Part shown: positions 1 through 8,588 of the stretch, piece after piece
Numbering within the stretch: the first letter of the stretch is position 1
How the letters are laid out: every line of letters starts with the position of its first letter
Assembly (NCBI RefSeq): GCF_030547075.1
Contig: NZ_JAUOQH010000016.1
Coordinates: forward strand, 33,393-97,392
Length of the DNA stretch: 64,000 nucleotides
Source of the DNA: Alteromonas sp. 1_MG-2023
Lineage (GTDB): Bacteria > Pseudomonadota > Gammaproteobacteria > Enterobacterales > Alteromonadaceae
Direction of reading: 5' to 3'
The notes under the pieces: generated by a model
Told to the model about the DNA's origin: nothing
Database searches by the model: none
The model's input: the letters and a program-made list of their open reading frames with translations, nothing else
Program-made: the position numbers and the translations under genes

Positions 1-1
1 G

Positions 2-265
2 AGCGGCGAAGCCGCGATAGCCAAGGTGTTTACCTCGATTGATTTTGGACAAACGTGGCAACAAAGTTCCTTGTCGAAGCCCGTAAATAGGCACGCTTGG
101 CAGCACTTTAATTCAGAAATTAACTTCAAGCAGGCTGGCTACTATGAAATTTGGGCGCGAGCTGAAGATGCAAATGGCCGTTCTCAGCCAATGGTGCTAC
201 CTGGTTGGAACCCCAAAGGTTACTTAAACAATGCGTGTCATCGCATTGCAGTAAAGGTGGTGTAG
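2..265 (+). CDS. Sulfite oxidase-type molybdenum enzyme, C-terminal fragment (5' end outside window)
   Basis: The reading frame is open from base 2 and ends at a TAG at 263-265, so this is the last 87 or so residues of a gene that begins before the window. The text GEAAIAKV followed by a strand ending FGQTW and later WARAEDANG and GWNPKGY is characteristic of the Mo-co oxidoreductase dimerisation domain of sulfite oxidase/SorA-like enzymes. A GTG at base 26 is an internal valine, not a start. The next gene, 3 bp downstream, encodes a monohaem cytochrome c, as in sulfite dehydrogenase SorAB, where the cytochrome takes electrons from periplasmic sulfite oxidation. The family call is fairly secure; the sulfite substrate is inferred. 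Confidence 0.72.
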   Translation, partial: SGEAAIAKVFTSIDFGQTWQQSSLSKPVNRHAWQHFNSEINFKQAGYYEIWARAEDANGRSQPMVLPGWNPKGYLNNACHRIAVKVV

Positions 266-268
266 CCA

Positions 269-622
269 ATGAACAGGCTGACAAGTGCGCTAATGCTATC
301 GGTGTTATGTACTACATCACTAGCAACGCTAGCTAACGAACATAAGCTCAACCCCGCAACAGGGCTTGTTGATGCCACGGGGCATAATATGGTGGCTGCA
401 CATTGTACTGCCTGTCATTCCGCTAAGCTTATTTCGCAAAATCAAATGAGCCGCGAACGCTGGCTTGAAGCTATTCGCTGGATGCAAAGCACGCAAAAGC
501 TATGGCCCTTAGGCGATGCAGAGCCGGTTATTCTAGATTATCTAACGACGTGGTATGGGCCCAAAACCCAAAGTCGCCGTGCACCTATTCCAGCTGATTT
601 AATGCCGGAAGGATCAGACTAG
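269..622 (+). CDS. Monohaem c-type cytochrome, SorB-like subunit
   Basis: This 117-residue protein starts with a Sec signal peptide (basic MNR, hydrophobic stretch to about residue 20, ANE after it), so it should be periplasmic. It carries one haem c attachment motif, C46-T-A-C49-H50. A downstream Met in the MQSTQKLWPLG region could be the axial ligand. The ERWLEAIRWMQ and YLTTWYGP segments resemble the small cytochrome subunit that accompanies sulfite dehydrogenases. It follows the molybdoenzyme tail by 3 bp, so the two are probably one transcript and one complex. It likely passes electrons to the respiratory chain. The subunit assignment rests on context as well as the haem motif. Confidence 0.72.
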   Translation: MNRLTSALMLSVLCTTSLATLANEHKLNPATGLVDATGHNMVAAHCTACHSAKLISQNQMSRERWLEAIRWMQSTQKLWPLGDAEPVILDYLTTWYGPKTQSRRAPIPADLMPEGSD

Positions 623-665
623 TTTTATCGCGGCTAAAAACGAAAACACCCAGATTATAAAGATA

Positions 666-695
666 AAAAAACGGGAGCATAGGCTCCCGTTTTTG
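666..695 (+). terminator. Bidirectional rho-independent terminator
   Basis: An 8-bp stem ACGGGAGC/GCTCCCGT (671-678 with 683-690) has an ATAG loop, an A-run on the left and a T-run on the right. It lies after the cytochrome gene and before the convergent GH3 gene, so it can serve both strands. Confidence 0.85.
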
Positions 696-746
696 ATGTT
701 TTTAATTGTTAGGCTAGCGTGAGGCTAACTTAAGTCCAGAAAGGCG

Positions 747-780
747 AAGCTAAGCCAAGCCTAAATAAGCTAAGCCAAGC
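747..780. repeat. Two direct copies of a 14-bp repeat
   Basis: AAGCTAAGCCAAGC occurs at 747-760 and again at 767-780, 20 bp apart, in the short gap after the GH3 gene. Similar 'agaagcta' words recur at 8408-8440. No function is evident. Confidence 0.6.
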
Positions 781-808
781 ACTAGCTCACTAGCCCAGCA
801 ACAACACG

Positions 809-3373
809 CTATGGGCACGCAATGTCTGACATTGACGCATCATCACTAGAGGCATTCGCTTCAAAACGTACATTCGATACCAATAACGATGCCGAGGCGT
901 TAGCGTTAAGCGCAAATGGTGAGAAAAGCTCAGCAAATGACGCGCCTGCTTCTACAAAACAGCGTGAAGGGATAACAACCGTTTGCCAGTCGCTTGAATT
1001 AGCTGCGAAGGTATTTAACGGTAACGACACATCGCAATCACTGCTACTACAACCAATAGACACACTAAGGTTATCTAGGCCTTCTGCTAGTTTCACATCT
1101 AAAACAAGTGCCGACTCATCGTCACTGTAATCACGCATATCTTCAGGGAAAGGTGAATAGAAGCCTACAGTAGCTTGGTCAGTAAACGTTAGCGATAAGC
1201 TATCTTCTTGAACCATGCGGTCGGTGGTACGCACGCTAGCGCCTTCAGATTCCACCGTATTGCTTGCGACAGTTGTATCACCCGAAGCGTCTTTAATTAT
1301 TAGCTGCCATGGTTTTTGTGTAGAAAGTACGTAAATATCATGGGCAGGTAACGGCGCGTTAGCATCAACGCCAGTCGACTCAGGCAGCGGCGCTTCGATA
1401 GGATCGGTATCACCAAATGCTAACCCATAACCGTAAGCAAATTGTGCGGTATTGCCGTCGTCTTTATTCACGATTTGCGTAGGGGTAGCAGGCCAAGAGA
1501 ACGAGAGTTTTCCATGCATAGGATAGTTGATTTCACCATCTTCTTTAGTGAACAACACATCAGCAACGCCTTGGCCTTCAGAGCCAGGTAACCACGCTAC
1601 TACAAAGGCATCACTGGCGTTAATTTCTGGGTTTACCCACAATGGGCGGCCGGTAATGAAAACAGACACCACAGGAATACCTTGGGCTTGGAAAGATTTC
1701 AACAAGGCAAGATCTGACTTGTCGCCACGTTGATATTCCACATTTGAAATATCGCCGTTACCTTCAGCGTAAGGGTTTTCACCAAATACGATAATGGCCA
1801 CATCTGGTTTGTTGTTTGTTGAAGCCTGAGCATCAAAAGTGGCTTTTTCAAACAAAGTAGCCGTTCCGCCAGCTTCGCTGACTGTTTGCTGTATACCTTC
1901 AAAAATAGAGGTTGCGCCTGGGAAGTCGCTATTTTGATTGCCTGTACCTTGCCACGTAATAGTCCAGCCGCCTGATTGCTTGCCAATATTATGGGCAGCA
2001 TCACCAGCAACCACTACGTTCATACTTGGCGCTAATGGTAGTAGGTTCTCTTGGTTTTTAAGCATCACTAAAGACTTACGAACCGCAGCGCGAGCAATAT
2101 CGCGATGGGCTTGTGCACCAATAATCTCACTATTGCCTGATAACGCACGGTTTGCCGGCGAAGGTTGCTCAAACAAGCCCATGCGAACTTTAACCCGCAA
2201 TACGCGGCGTACCGCATCGTCTAAACGAGACTGTGGAATAACCCCAGATTTAACCTGTGCAATGGTGTTCTCATACAAAGGTTTCCAAGCACTGGTAGGC
2301 ACCATAAAGACATCAAGACCCGCATTCATAGCTTGAGGACAGCTTTCGTTGGTACAGCCTTCAATTTGACCATGGCCGTTCCAGTCACCCACGATAAAGC
2401 CGTCAAAACCCATCTTATCTTTTAGCACATCAGTAAGTAGGTATTTGCTGCCGTGAATTTTCTTACCATGCCAGCTGTTGAATGATGCCATTACCGACTG
2501 TGAGCCAGCATTTAAGCCCTCAACGTAGCCTTGTGCGTGAATGCGGAATAAGGTTTCTTCGTCGGCAATGTTGTTACCTTGATCGTCACCACCTTGTGTA
2601 CCGCCATCACCAATAAAGTGTTTTACTGTTGAGATAACATGGCTATCGTCAATGCTGCCACTGGCAATATCGCCTTGCATACCAGATACAATGGCTGTGG
2701 CATAAGCGCCTACAATGGCAGGGTCTTCTGAATAGCTTTCGTAGGTTCTCCCCCAACGATCATCACGGGCTACCGCTACAGTTGGCGCGAAAATCCAATC
2801 TATTCCAGTCGCACGTACTTCTTTGGCAGTCGCTTCGGCAATTCGGGTAATAATGGCAGGGTCGTTCATTGCACCCAAACCAATATTGTGTGGAAATAAG
2901 GTAGCACCAATCACGTTGTTGTGACCATGTACTGCATCGGTTCCCCACATGGTAGGAATAGTGCTGCCATCAACAGAATCGTCTATTGATGCTTGATACA
3001 TGGCATCCGCAATGGCAATCCAATCTTGTGGAGTGGCGTGCTTGTCATTATTGGGAAATGCACCGCCGCCATTTAAGTACGAGCCAAACCCGTAGGTACG
3101 CATATCTTCAAGGGTAACATCACGAATTTCCGGCTGAATCGTTTGCGCTACTTTTTGCTCAAGGGTCATGGTGGCTAAAATAGCGTCTACTTTTTCTTCT
3201 ACCGCTTCGCTATTGGCCGTGCTAAACGTAATTTCAGGCCAAAAATCGGGTACAGATTTTTGTGCTGCTTGCTCAGTCTGCTCAGCTTTGGGCGCGTTAG
3301 CCTCGTCTTTGGCTGGCTGGCAGCCTGCCATAACTAATGCTGCGGCAATTAATGAATATGTGCTTAGTTTCAT
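809..3373 (-). CDS. Glycoside hydrolase family 3 exo-beta-glucanase, lipoprotein
   Basis: This 854-residue enzyme should cleave beta-1,3/1,4-glucosyl linkages from glucan or oligosaccharide ends. The start at 3373 has AAGGAT in place and gives MKLSTYSL...MAGC18, a lipoprotein signal. A longer frame reaching 3541 would only add residues overlapping the permease gene. The GH3 N-terminal barrel shows MWGTDAVHGHN (about 142-152), KHFIGDGG (251-258) and the nucleophile region VGDWNGHG with D330. The (alpha/beta)6 second domain follows (VVVAGDAAHNIGKQSGGWT). A C-terminal ligand-binding-like extension with SCSSSDCDVSL matches ExoP-type marine exo-1,3/1,4-glucanases. It is 13 bp downstream of the permease gene on the same strand and probably cotranscribed, under the operators near 4770-4804. 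Confidence 0.88.
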   Translation of the reverse strand: MKLSTYSLIAAALVMAGCQPAKDEANAPKAEQTEQAAQKSVPDFWPEITFSTANSEAVEEKVDAILATMTLEQKVAQTIQPEIRDVTLEDMRTYGFGSYLNGGGAFPNNDKHATPQDWIAIADAMYQASIDDSVDGSTIPTMWGTDAVHGHNNVIGATLFPHNIGLGAMNDPAIITRIAEATAKEVRATGIDWIFAPTVAVARDDRWGRTYESYSEDPAIVGAYATAIVSGMQGDIASGSIDDSHVISTVKHFIGDGGTQGGDDQGNNIADEETLFRIHAQGYVEGLNAGSQSVMASFNSWHGKKIHGSKYLLTDVLKDKMGFDGFIVGDWNGHGQIEGCTNESCPQAMNAGLDVFMVPTSAWKPLYENTIAQVKSGVIPQSRLDDAVRRVLRVKVRMGLFEQPSPANRALSGNSEIIGAQAHRDIARAAVRKSLVMLKNQENLLPLAPSMNVVVAGDAAHNIGKQSGGWTITWQGTGNQNSDFPGATSIFEGIQQTVSEAGGTATLFEKATFDAQASTNNKPDVAIIVFGENPYAEGNGDISNVEYQRGDKSDLALLKSFQAQGIPVVSVFITGRPLWVNPEINASDAFVVAWLPGSEGQGVADVLFTKEDGEINYPMHGKLSFSWPATPTQIVNKDDGNTAQFAYGYGLAFGDTDPIEAPLPESTGVDANAPLPAHDIYVLSTQKPWQLIIKDASGDTTVASNTVESEGASVRTTDRMVQEDSLSLTFTDQATVGFYSPFPEDMRDYSDDESALVLDVKLAEGLDNLSVSIGCSSSDCDVSLPLNTFAANSSDWQTVVIPSRCFVEAGASFAELFSPFALNANASASLLVSNVRFEANASSDDASMSDIACP

Positions 3374-3386
3374 AATAATCCTTTGT

Positions 3387-4631
3387 CTATTTGTGGCTTG
3401 CAGCCAAGTTAACGGTTGCACCACGAAGCCCGTAATAAGCAATGTACAGATAGCAAATAACCGGTAATAAGAACGAGAGTTGTACACCATAGTTGTCAGC
3501 AATAAAGCCTTGGAACAGTGGCACAATTGCGCCGCCCACAATGGCTAAACATAACATGCCAGAGGCTTGGGCTGTCTTTTGACCTAGCCCTTTAAGCGCA
3601 AGACTGAAAATAGTGGGGAACATGATAGAGTTACAAAGGCCTACGGCTAAAATAGACCACATGGCTAGGTTGCCACTACTGCACACTGAAACAATAATTA
3701 GCGTACATGAGGCAAAAGAATTGACGGCCAGCAGCTTACCAGCATCTACTTTTTGCATAACCGCAGCTCCAATAAAGCGGCCAACCATAGCGCCGCCCCA
3801 ATAGTAAGCAATGTACTTAGAGGCTTGGCTTTCGCTCATGCCTTTAATGCTGTCTAGTCCAAAGTAATTCACCAAAAAGCTACCAACAGCCACTTCAGCA
3901 CCTACATACAAAAATAGACCTAATGCGCCTAGCGATAAATGGCGATGCTTTAGCAAGCTGGTATCGGTAGTAGTAGCTACGTCCATTTCACTATGGGTAG
4001 GCGAGGGGAGATTCACCTTCATCATCACCACAGCCATGGCCACGAGAACCGCCGCTAAGGTTAAATAAGGAAGTACTACTGCATTTGCATCAGTTGTTGC
4101 GGTTTCCATACCTTCATGGGCACCAAATAACACAATGCCACCAATAATAGGCGCCACAGTTGTCCCTAATGCGTTAAATCCTTGGGTCATAGTGAGTCGG
4201 CTAGAGGCGGTATCTGGGTTACCCATAATGGTAACTAACGGGTTTGCCGCGACTTGCAAAATAGTGATACCTGAAGCCAATACGAACAATGCGCCTAAGA
4301 ACATCCAATACTGAGTGAATAGTGCAGATGGAATAAACAACACGCAGCCCACTGCTGCCGTGATCAAACCCACACCAATGCCTTTTTGATACCCAGTGGC
4401 GCTCACTAACTTTCCAGCTGGAATAGAAATAAGAAAGTAGGCACCGAAAAAGCACGATTGCACTAACATAGCTTGGGTATAAGAAAGCGAAAATAGAGCT
4501 TTCAAATGAGGTATTAGAATGTCGTTAAGTGCGGTTATAAAACCCCACATGAAAAATAACGACGTTAGCGTTGCCAGTGCAATTTGGCTAGTGGCATTAG
4601 ACGTAGTTGTGGTTTGTGTTGTGTGATTCAT
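3387..4631 (-). CDS. FucP/GluP-type sugar MFS permease
   Basis: This 414-residue protein has twelve predicted membrane segments. Its text is close to glucose/galactose and fucose permeases of the FHS family: MWGFITALNDILIPHLK (about 28-44), FFGAYFLISIPAGKL, and QVAANPLVTIMG ahead of TMTQGFNALGT. It would move monosaccharides, probably glucose released by the neighbouring hydrolases, through the inner membrane by proton symport. The start at 4631 follows AGGGCG. It is the first gene of a minus-strand pair with the GH3 gene. Two LacI-type operator copies lie 137-173 bp upstream. Substrate is inferred from the family and neighbours. Confidence 0.87.
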   Translation of the reverse strand: MNHTTQTTTTSNATSQIALATLTSLFFMWGFITALNDILIPHLKALFSLSYTQAMLVQSCFFGAYFLISIPAGKLVSATGYQKGIGVGLITAAVGCVLFIPSALFTQYWMFLGALFVLASGITILQVAANPLVTIMGNPDTASSRLTMTQGFNALGTTVAPIIGGIVLFGAHEGMETATTDANAVVLPYLTLAAVLVAMAVVMMKVNLPSPTHSEMDVATTTDTSLLKHRHLSLGALGLFLYVGAEVAVGSFLVNYFGLDSIKGMSESQASKYIAYYWGGAMVGRFIGAAVMQKVDAGKLLAVNSFASCTLIIVSVCSSGNLAMWSILAVGLCNSIMFPTIFSLALKGLGQKTAQASGMLCLAIVGGAIVPLFQGFIADNYGVQLSFLLPVICYLYIAYYGLRGATVNLAASHK

Positions 4632-4767
4632 AGGTAACGCCCTGAATTAACTCACTGATTTACTATAGTTCGGGCTACAAAATGGGTGAAACTCACGTGG
4701 TAGCTACCCGAACCCGCATATGATTTGTTAAAAGTTTGTTGGTCAGTATATGCGTCGAACTACAAAA

Positions 4768-4781
4768 TGCAAGCGCTTACA
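4768..4781. promoter_or_regulatory. LacI-type operator, copy 1
   Basis: TGCAAGCGCTTACA has the palindromic core AAGCGCTT typical of LacI-family sites. It lies 137 bp upstream of the permease start. Assignment to the LacI regulator at 18065-19066 is inferred from the shared sequence before other genes of the locus. Confidence 0.72.
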
Positions 4782-4790
4782 TTATGTTTT

Positions 4791-4804
4791 TGTATGCGTT
4801 TACA
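4791..4804. promoter_or_regulatory. LacI-type operator, degenerate copy 2
   Basis: TGTATGCGTTTACA keeps the outer TGTA/TACA arms and the central GCG of the other sites, but two core bases differ. It starts 23 bp from copy 1, about two helical turns, so both could be bound on the same face. Confidence 0.5.
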
Positions 4805-5112
4805 TTGGCTTGGTTAAGTTTATGTGACCAGCTGTAATTTTCTGCTGTTAAACGGCCAGAAGTAGCCTATAACATTATTTAACTATACTGCTGAAATAAA
4901 AATCTAAATGTTTACGTTTAAATTCAATTGTTTATATTAGTTTTTTTAATCAAGGCATTTAACTATTAACTATTCATACAAAATTATAGTCGTCTTTAAT
5001 GGGTTAAATAATCCTCACAAGCAGTACTAATAATAACCTTCTCACAAACGTAAATTAACATTTAACATTCTAAAAACACTTGCATTACAAGTCGATCCTA
5101 CGTACATTTGCC

Positions 5113-5126
5113 TGAAAGCGCTTACG
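5113..5126. promoter_or_regulatory. LacI-type operator, copy 3
   Basis: TGAAAGCGCTTACG lies about 200 bp before the receptor start and contains the intact AAGCGCTT core. It is nearly the same as the site before the GH1 gene at 14958. Confidence 0.72.
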
Positions 5127-5143
5127 TTGCTAAGATTTAAAAT

Positions 5144-5157
5144 TGTAAGCGCTTCCA
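5144..5157. promoter_or_regulatory. LacI-type operator, copy 4
   Basis: TGTAAGCGCTTCCA, with an intact core, starts 31 bp after copy 3 (about three helical turns), which would allow cooperative binding in front of the receptor gene. Confidence 0.72.
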
Positions 5158-5194
5158 AAGTTGGCGGTATAAGGCTTTATTACCCGCTAATTTT

Positions 5195-5239
5195 TTTATC
5201 AGGACACTCTTTATCAGAACACTCTTTATCAAAACACTA
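5195..5239. repeat. Three tandem 15-bp repeats in the receptor leader
   Basis: TTTATCAGGACACTC (5195-5209), TTTATCAGAACACTC (5210-5224) and TTTATCAAAACACTA (5225-5239) follow one another without spacers, 86-130 bp before the receptor start. They are probably in the transcribed leader or at the promoter. The function is unknown. Confidence 0.8.
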
Positions 5240-5324
5240 ATAAAGCACGCCAATGTGATTCGTGAAGTAAGCAGCACTAGACGGTTATTTTTGCTTACGT
5301 ATTAACAACACGGCTGGGGAAAAC

Positions 5325-8288
5325 ATGAAACCAAATACATTTAGAAAGACACGACTAGCAACAAGCTTATCATTAGTACTAGGGGCAATGACCTCTATGC
5401 CTGTTATGGCACAGCAAAGCGATGAAAAAGAACTTACTGCCGGTGACTTTGAAGTTATTGAAGTAAGTGGCATTCGCGAAAGCCTAACAAAATCAATGCT
5501 GACTAAAAAAGCCGCTTCAGGTGTGGTAGATGCCATTTCAGCTGAAGATATTGGTAAATTTCCAGATACAAACCTAGCCGAGTCTTTACAGCGTATTACC
5601 GGTGTGTCGATAGACAGAAGTAACGGCGAAGGAAGTAAAATAACCGTTCGTGGTTTTGGACCAGATTATAACCTAGTAACGTTAAATGGCCGCCAAATGC
5701 CAGCGGCGAACATTGAAGCCACAAGTGCTTCATCTTCACGTTCTTTTGATTTTGGTAACTTGGCTTCTGAAGGTGTTTCGGCCGTAGAAGTGTATAAAAC
5801 AAGTTTGGCATCTCAGCCTACCGGTGGTATCGGTTCTACCGTGAACCTCGTTACTGCCAAGCCTTTAAGTAACCCAGGGTTAAAAGCCAGTGTTGGCGTG
5901 AAAGGCGTTATTGATGATTCAAGCGAATCAGGTAGCGGCATTACACCTGAATTATCGGGTATTTATAGCCAAACCTTCAACGACGATAAGTTCGGTATCC
6001 AACTTATTGGTTCTTACCAAGAGCGTGATAGTGGTGTTTCAAGTGCTGAAACTAGCAGTGGTTGGTACACTATTAAAGGCAATGGCGGTGATTGGGGCTC
6101 GTTGCCGCAGGATGGCAGCTTTGAAAATGCGCCGGGTGAAAACGATGTCTATTCAGTTCCTCGTAACCTTGTGTATAACTTTGATGAAGTAAGCCGTACT
6201 CGAACTAATGGTCAGTTAACGCTGCAATATCAACCTATTGACGATTTAACGGCTACCCTAGATTACACTTATTCTGAGCTAGAAACGCACACCACACGCC
6301 AGCAACTTTCTACCTGGTTTAACGGCATTCCTTCTTATGGTGAGTACACCGAAGGCAGTAACACAGAAGGTTCTGTTATTGGCCCTGTTATTTATGCTGA
6401 TAACACAGGTTCGGATATTGGTTTAGGTACAAGTGATTACACCACCGTAAACGAAAACAATTCAATTGGTTTAAATATTGAGTGGGCTGCTAACGATAAT
6501 TTGAACCTAGAGTTTGATTATCACCACTCTACTGCTGAAGCAGGCCCCGGAAATGATTGGGGAAGTAACAACGTTATCAGCGCAGTGCAATTTGACCGTG
6601 TTGCTACGGAAGTTGATTACTCACAAGACTTCCCTGTTATGAGCATCACTTACGCCGACGGTGTTGATGGACTAGACCCAAGCAGAATGTCCACCTCGGG
6701 TACGTCATTTCGCAACAGTTACATGAAGTCTGAAATTAACCAAGCTCAATTCCGCGGTAACTATTATTTTGATGATGGTCTTATCACTAGCATCGACTTT
6801 GGTATCTCAAGCACAGAAGTTAAAAACCGCTCTGCGTACTCAGTTGCACAGCGTGACACATGGGGTGGATACGGTTCTGCTGATGATTACCCCGATGACC
6901 TTTTCATTCAAGAAGACTTGCCTAGCATGTTTGATGGTGTGCTTGGCAGCAACGGCGATGACTTAGAACCTTTCTATTACGCTAGTAACTTTGGTGATTT
7001 GATAGATGCGCTTTCAGCAGTGGCCACAGCAAATGGTGATACTATTAGCCCTTGTGGTACTGAATTGTGTATGGATCCTGAGTACTCTACCGATCGCCGT
7101 GTGACAGAACAACAATACGCAGCGTATGTTCAAGCTAATATGGAATTTGATATTGGTGAGATGGCAGCGTGGATGTCTGTAGGTTTACGTTATGAAGATA
7201 CCAACGTTGATTCAACATCGTTAGTGCCTAACTACAACGAAGTGCAGTGGGTATCAACTAATGAATTCTCAGTTATTGATGACGGTGAAACCCAGTTTGT
7301 TTCGTTATCTGGTGGTTATGACCATATTCTTCCTGCAATCGACTTCAAATTAGAAGTGACGGAAGATTTGTTTACTCGTGCGTCTTACAGTAAAACCATT
7401 ACACGCCCAGGATATTCAGATATTCAGGCTGGACTTACGGTGTCGCAAGGTGCTAGAGCGCAAGGTGGTGATGGTTCAGTGGGTAACCCTAGCCTACTGC
7501 CGTACGAATCATCAAACTTTGACCTAAGTACAGACTACTACTTCGGTGAAGGTAGTTATGTGTCTGTGGGTTACTTCTATAAGAACGTTGAAAACTTCAT
7601 AGGCTCTTCGGTTTACACTGATACGCCTTATGATGTTTATACTCCCGTGGGCGGTGTGCGTTACGACGAAGCGTTAACAGCCCTTGGTAGCGATGCTGAG
7701 TTAGAAGATATTCGTCAGTACTTTATCGACCAAGGATATGCCGATGCAGATGGCATCATCACGGGTATTGAAGGTGAAGATCCGCTGTTAGAGTTTGATA
7801 TTACGCAAAAAGTAAACTCTGATGACGATTACACGGTAGACGGTTTCGAGTTCGCGGTTCAGCACTTGTTTGGTGACAGTGGTTTTGGAACCTTGCTTAA
7901 CTACACCATTGTGAATGGGGATGTTGAGTACGATGATTACGCCGTAAACGAGACACAATTCGTGTTACTCGGCTTAAGCGATACCGCTAACGCAGTACTG
8001 TTTTATGAAAACGAAGGTTGGGAAGTACGTGCCGCATGGAACTGGCGTGATAAGTTCCTAGCCGCAACGATTGACGGAAATGGCGGTGAAAACCCCACTT
8101 ACGTTGAAGCTTACCATCAGTTAGATGTTAACGTTCGCTATCAAGTTTCTGAAAATTTAGAAGTGTTCGTTGAAGGTATCAATGTGACAGGTGAATACAA
8201 GCGTACGCATGGCCGTCACGAGAACATGGTGATTGGCGTGTATACCGCAGAGCCTCGTTACAACATAGGTGCTCGTTACAACTTCTAG
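5325..8288 (+). CDS. TonB-dependent outer-membrane receptor for glucan oligosaccharides
   Basis: This 987-residue protein begins with a signal peptide ending VMAQQ (about residue 30). A probable TonB box lies in the FEVIEVSGI segment. The plug domain shows ISAEDIGKFPDTNLAESLQ and ITVRGFG..NLVTLNGRQ. A long beta-barrel follows and ends in the C-terminal aromatic signature RYNIGARYNF. It fits the TIGR01782-like receptors of carbohydrate loci in Alteromonadales and Xanthomonads. It would import oligosaccharides through the outer membrane using TonB/ExbBD energy. Two operators and a tandem repeat lie upstream. The ligand is inferred from the GH3, GH1 and LacI neighbours; the barrel sequence does not show it. 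Confidence 0.88.
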   Translation: MKPNTFRKTRLATSLSLVLGAMTSMPVMAQQSDEKELTAGDFEVIEVSGIRESLTKSMLTKKAASGVVDAISAEDIGKFPDTNLAESLQRITGVSIDRSNGEGSKITVRGFGPDYNLVTLNGRQMPAANIEATSASSSRSFDFGNLASEGVSAVEVYKTSLASQPTGGIGSTVNLVTAKPLSNPGLKASVGVKGVIDDSSESGSGITPELSGIYSQTFNDDKFGIQLIGSYQERDSGVSSAETSSGWYTIKGNGGDWGSLPQDGSFENAPGENDVYSVPRNLVYNFDEVSRTRTNGQLTLQYQPIDDLTATLDYTYSELETHTTRQQLSTWFNGIPSYGEYTEGSNTEGSVIGPVIYADNTGSDIGLGTSDYTTVNENNSIGLNIEWAANDNLNLEFDYHHSTAEAGPGNDWGSNNVISAVQFDRVATEVDYSQDFPVMSITYADGVDGLDPSRMSTSGTSFRNSYMKSEINQAQFRGNYYFDDGLITSIDFGISSTEVKNRSAYSVAQRDTWGGYGSADDYPDDLFIQEDLPSMFDGVLGSNGDDLEPFYYASNFGDLIDALSAVATANGDTISPCGTELCMDPEYSTDRRVTEQQYAAYVQANMEFDIGEMAAWMSVGLRYEDTNVDSTSLVPNYNEVQWVSTNEFSVIDDGETQFVSLSGGYDHILPAIDFKLEVTEDLFTRASYSKTITRPGYSDIQAGLTVSQGARAQGGDGSVGNPSLLPYESSNFDLSTDYYFGEGSYVSVGYFYKNVENFIGSSVYTDTPYDVYTPVGGVRYDEALTALGSDAELEDIRQYFIDQGYADADGIITGIEGEDPLLEFDITQKVNSDDDYTVDGFEFAVQHLFGDSGFGTLLNYTIVNGDVEYDDYAVNETQFVLLGLSDTANAVLFYENEGWEVRAAWNWRDKFLAATIDGNGGENPTYVEAYHQLDVNVRYQVSENLEVFVEGINVTGEYKRTHGRHENMVIGVYTAEPRYNIGARYNF

Positions 8289-8314
8289 TGTCCCTGATGT
8301 TGTAATGTTTGTGG

Positions 8315-8352
8315 AGCGTTGCTACAGGGATGTAGCAACGCTTTGCTTTTAT
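8315..8352 (+). terminator. Strong hairpin after the receptor gene
   Basis: A perfect 12-bp stem AGCGTTGCTACA/TGTAGCAACGCT (8315-8326 with 8331-8342), loop GGGA, is followed by TTGCTTTTATAAG. The T-run is interrupted, so termination may be partial. It separates the receptor gene from the halogenase operon. Confidence 0.72.
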
Positions 8353-8468
8353 AAGGTATTAATAAAAGCAACGGTGGCATATTTCGATAAGCTCTAGCTT
8401 TTAAATCTTAGAAGCTAGGCCTTAGAAGCTAAACATTAAAAGCTAAGCCTGAGAAACCACACCTTTAA

Positions 8469-8482
8469 ATGAAGCGCTTTAC
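8469..8482. promoter_or_regulatory. Possible weak LacI-type operator before the halogenase operon
   Basis: ATGAAGCGCTTTAC contains the AAGCGCTT core (8472-8479), but its outer arms do not match TGTA/TACA well. It lies about 107 bp before the first halogenase. The other 300 bp between receptor and halogenase hold the terminator hairpin and short 'agaagcta' repeats. Confidence 0.35.
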
Positions 8483-8588
8483 TGTTAAGCTAAAGCAGTA
8501 TCAAGACTATTCAAATAGCACGTTTGTGGAACTGCCTAAGTAAAATAATAGTCTTACAAGTATGAGTATAAGTTAGGAATTACGCGGA

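Larger units (their letters stand above)
4632..5324. other. Divergent control region between permease and receptor genes
   Basis: This 693-bp AT-rich stretch has no credible gene. It holds four operator-like 14-mers (two near each divergent gene) and a threefold 15-bp tandem repeat in the receptor leader. Promoters for the permease/GH3 pair and for the receptor must lie here, but I cannot fix their -10 and -35 boxes with confidence. Confidence 0.75.

Noticed and set aside
1938..2336. A 132-codon plus-strand frame inside the GH3 gene
   Set aside because: It is antisense to the conserved GH3 domain and has no ribosome site or recognisable domain.
3374..3541. N-terminal extension of the GH3 protein (MWAAQLCH...)
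   Set aside because: It overlaps the permease gene, while the ATG at 3373 has a ribosome site and starts a clear lipoprotein signal.
4815..4845. CRP site before the sugar permease (TGTGACCAGCTGTAAT)
   Set aside because: Only the left half fits TGTGA; the right half does not match TCACA.
4866..4878. Second Zur box (half-site TATAACATT)
   Set aside because: There is no second half upstream of it and the gene context is sugar uptake.
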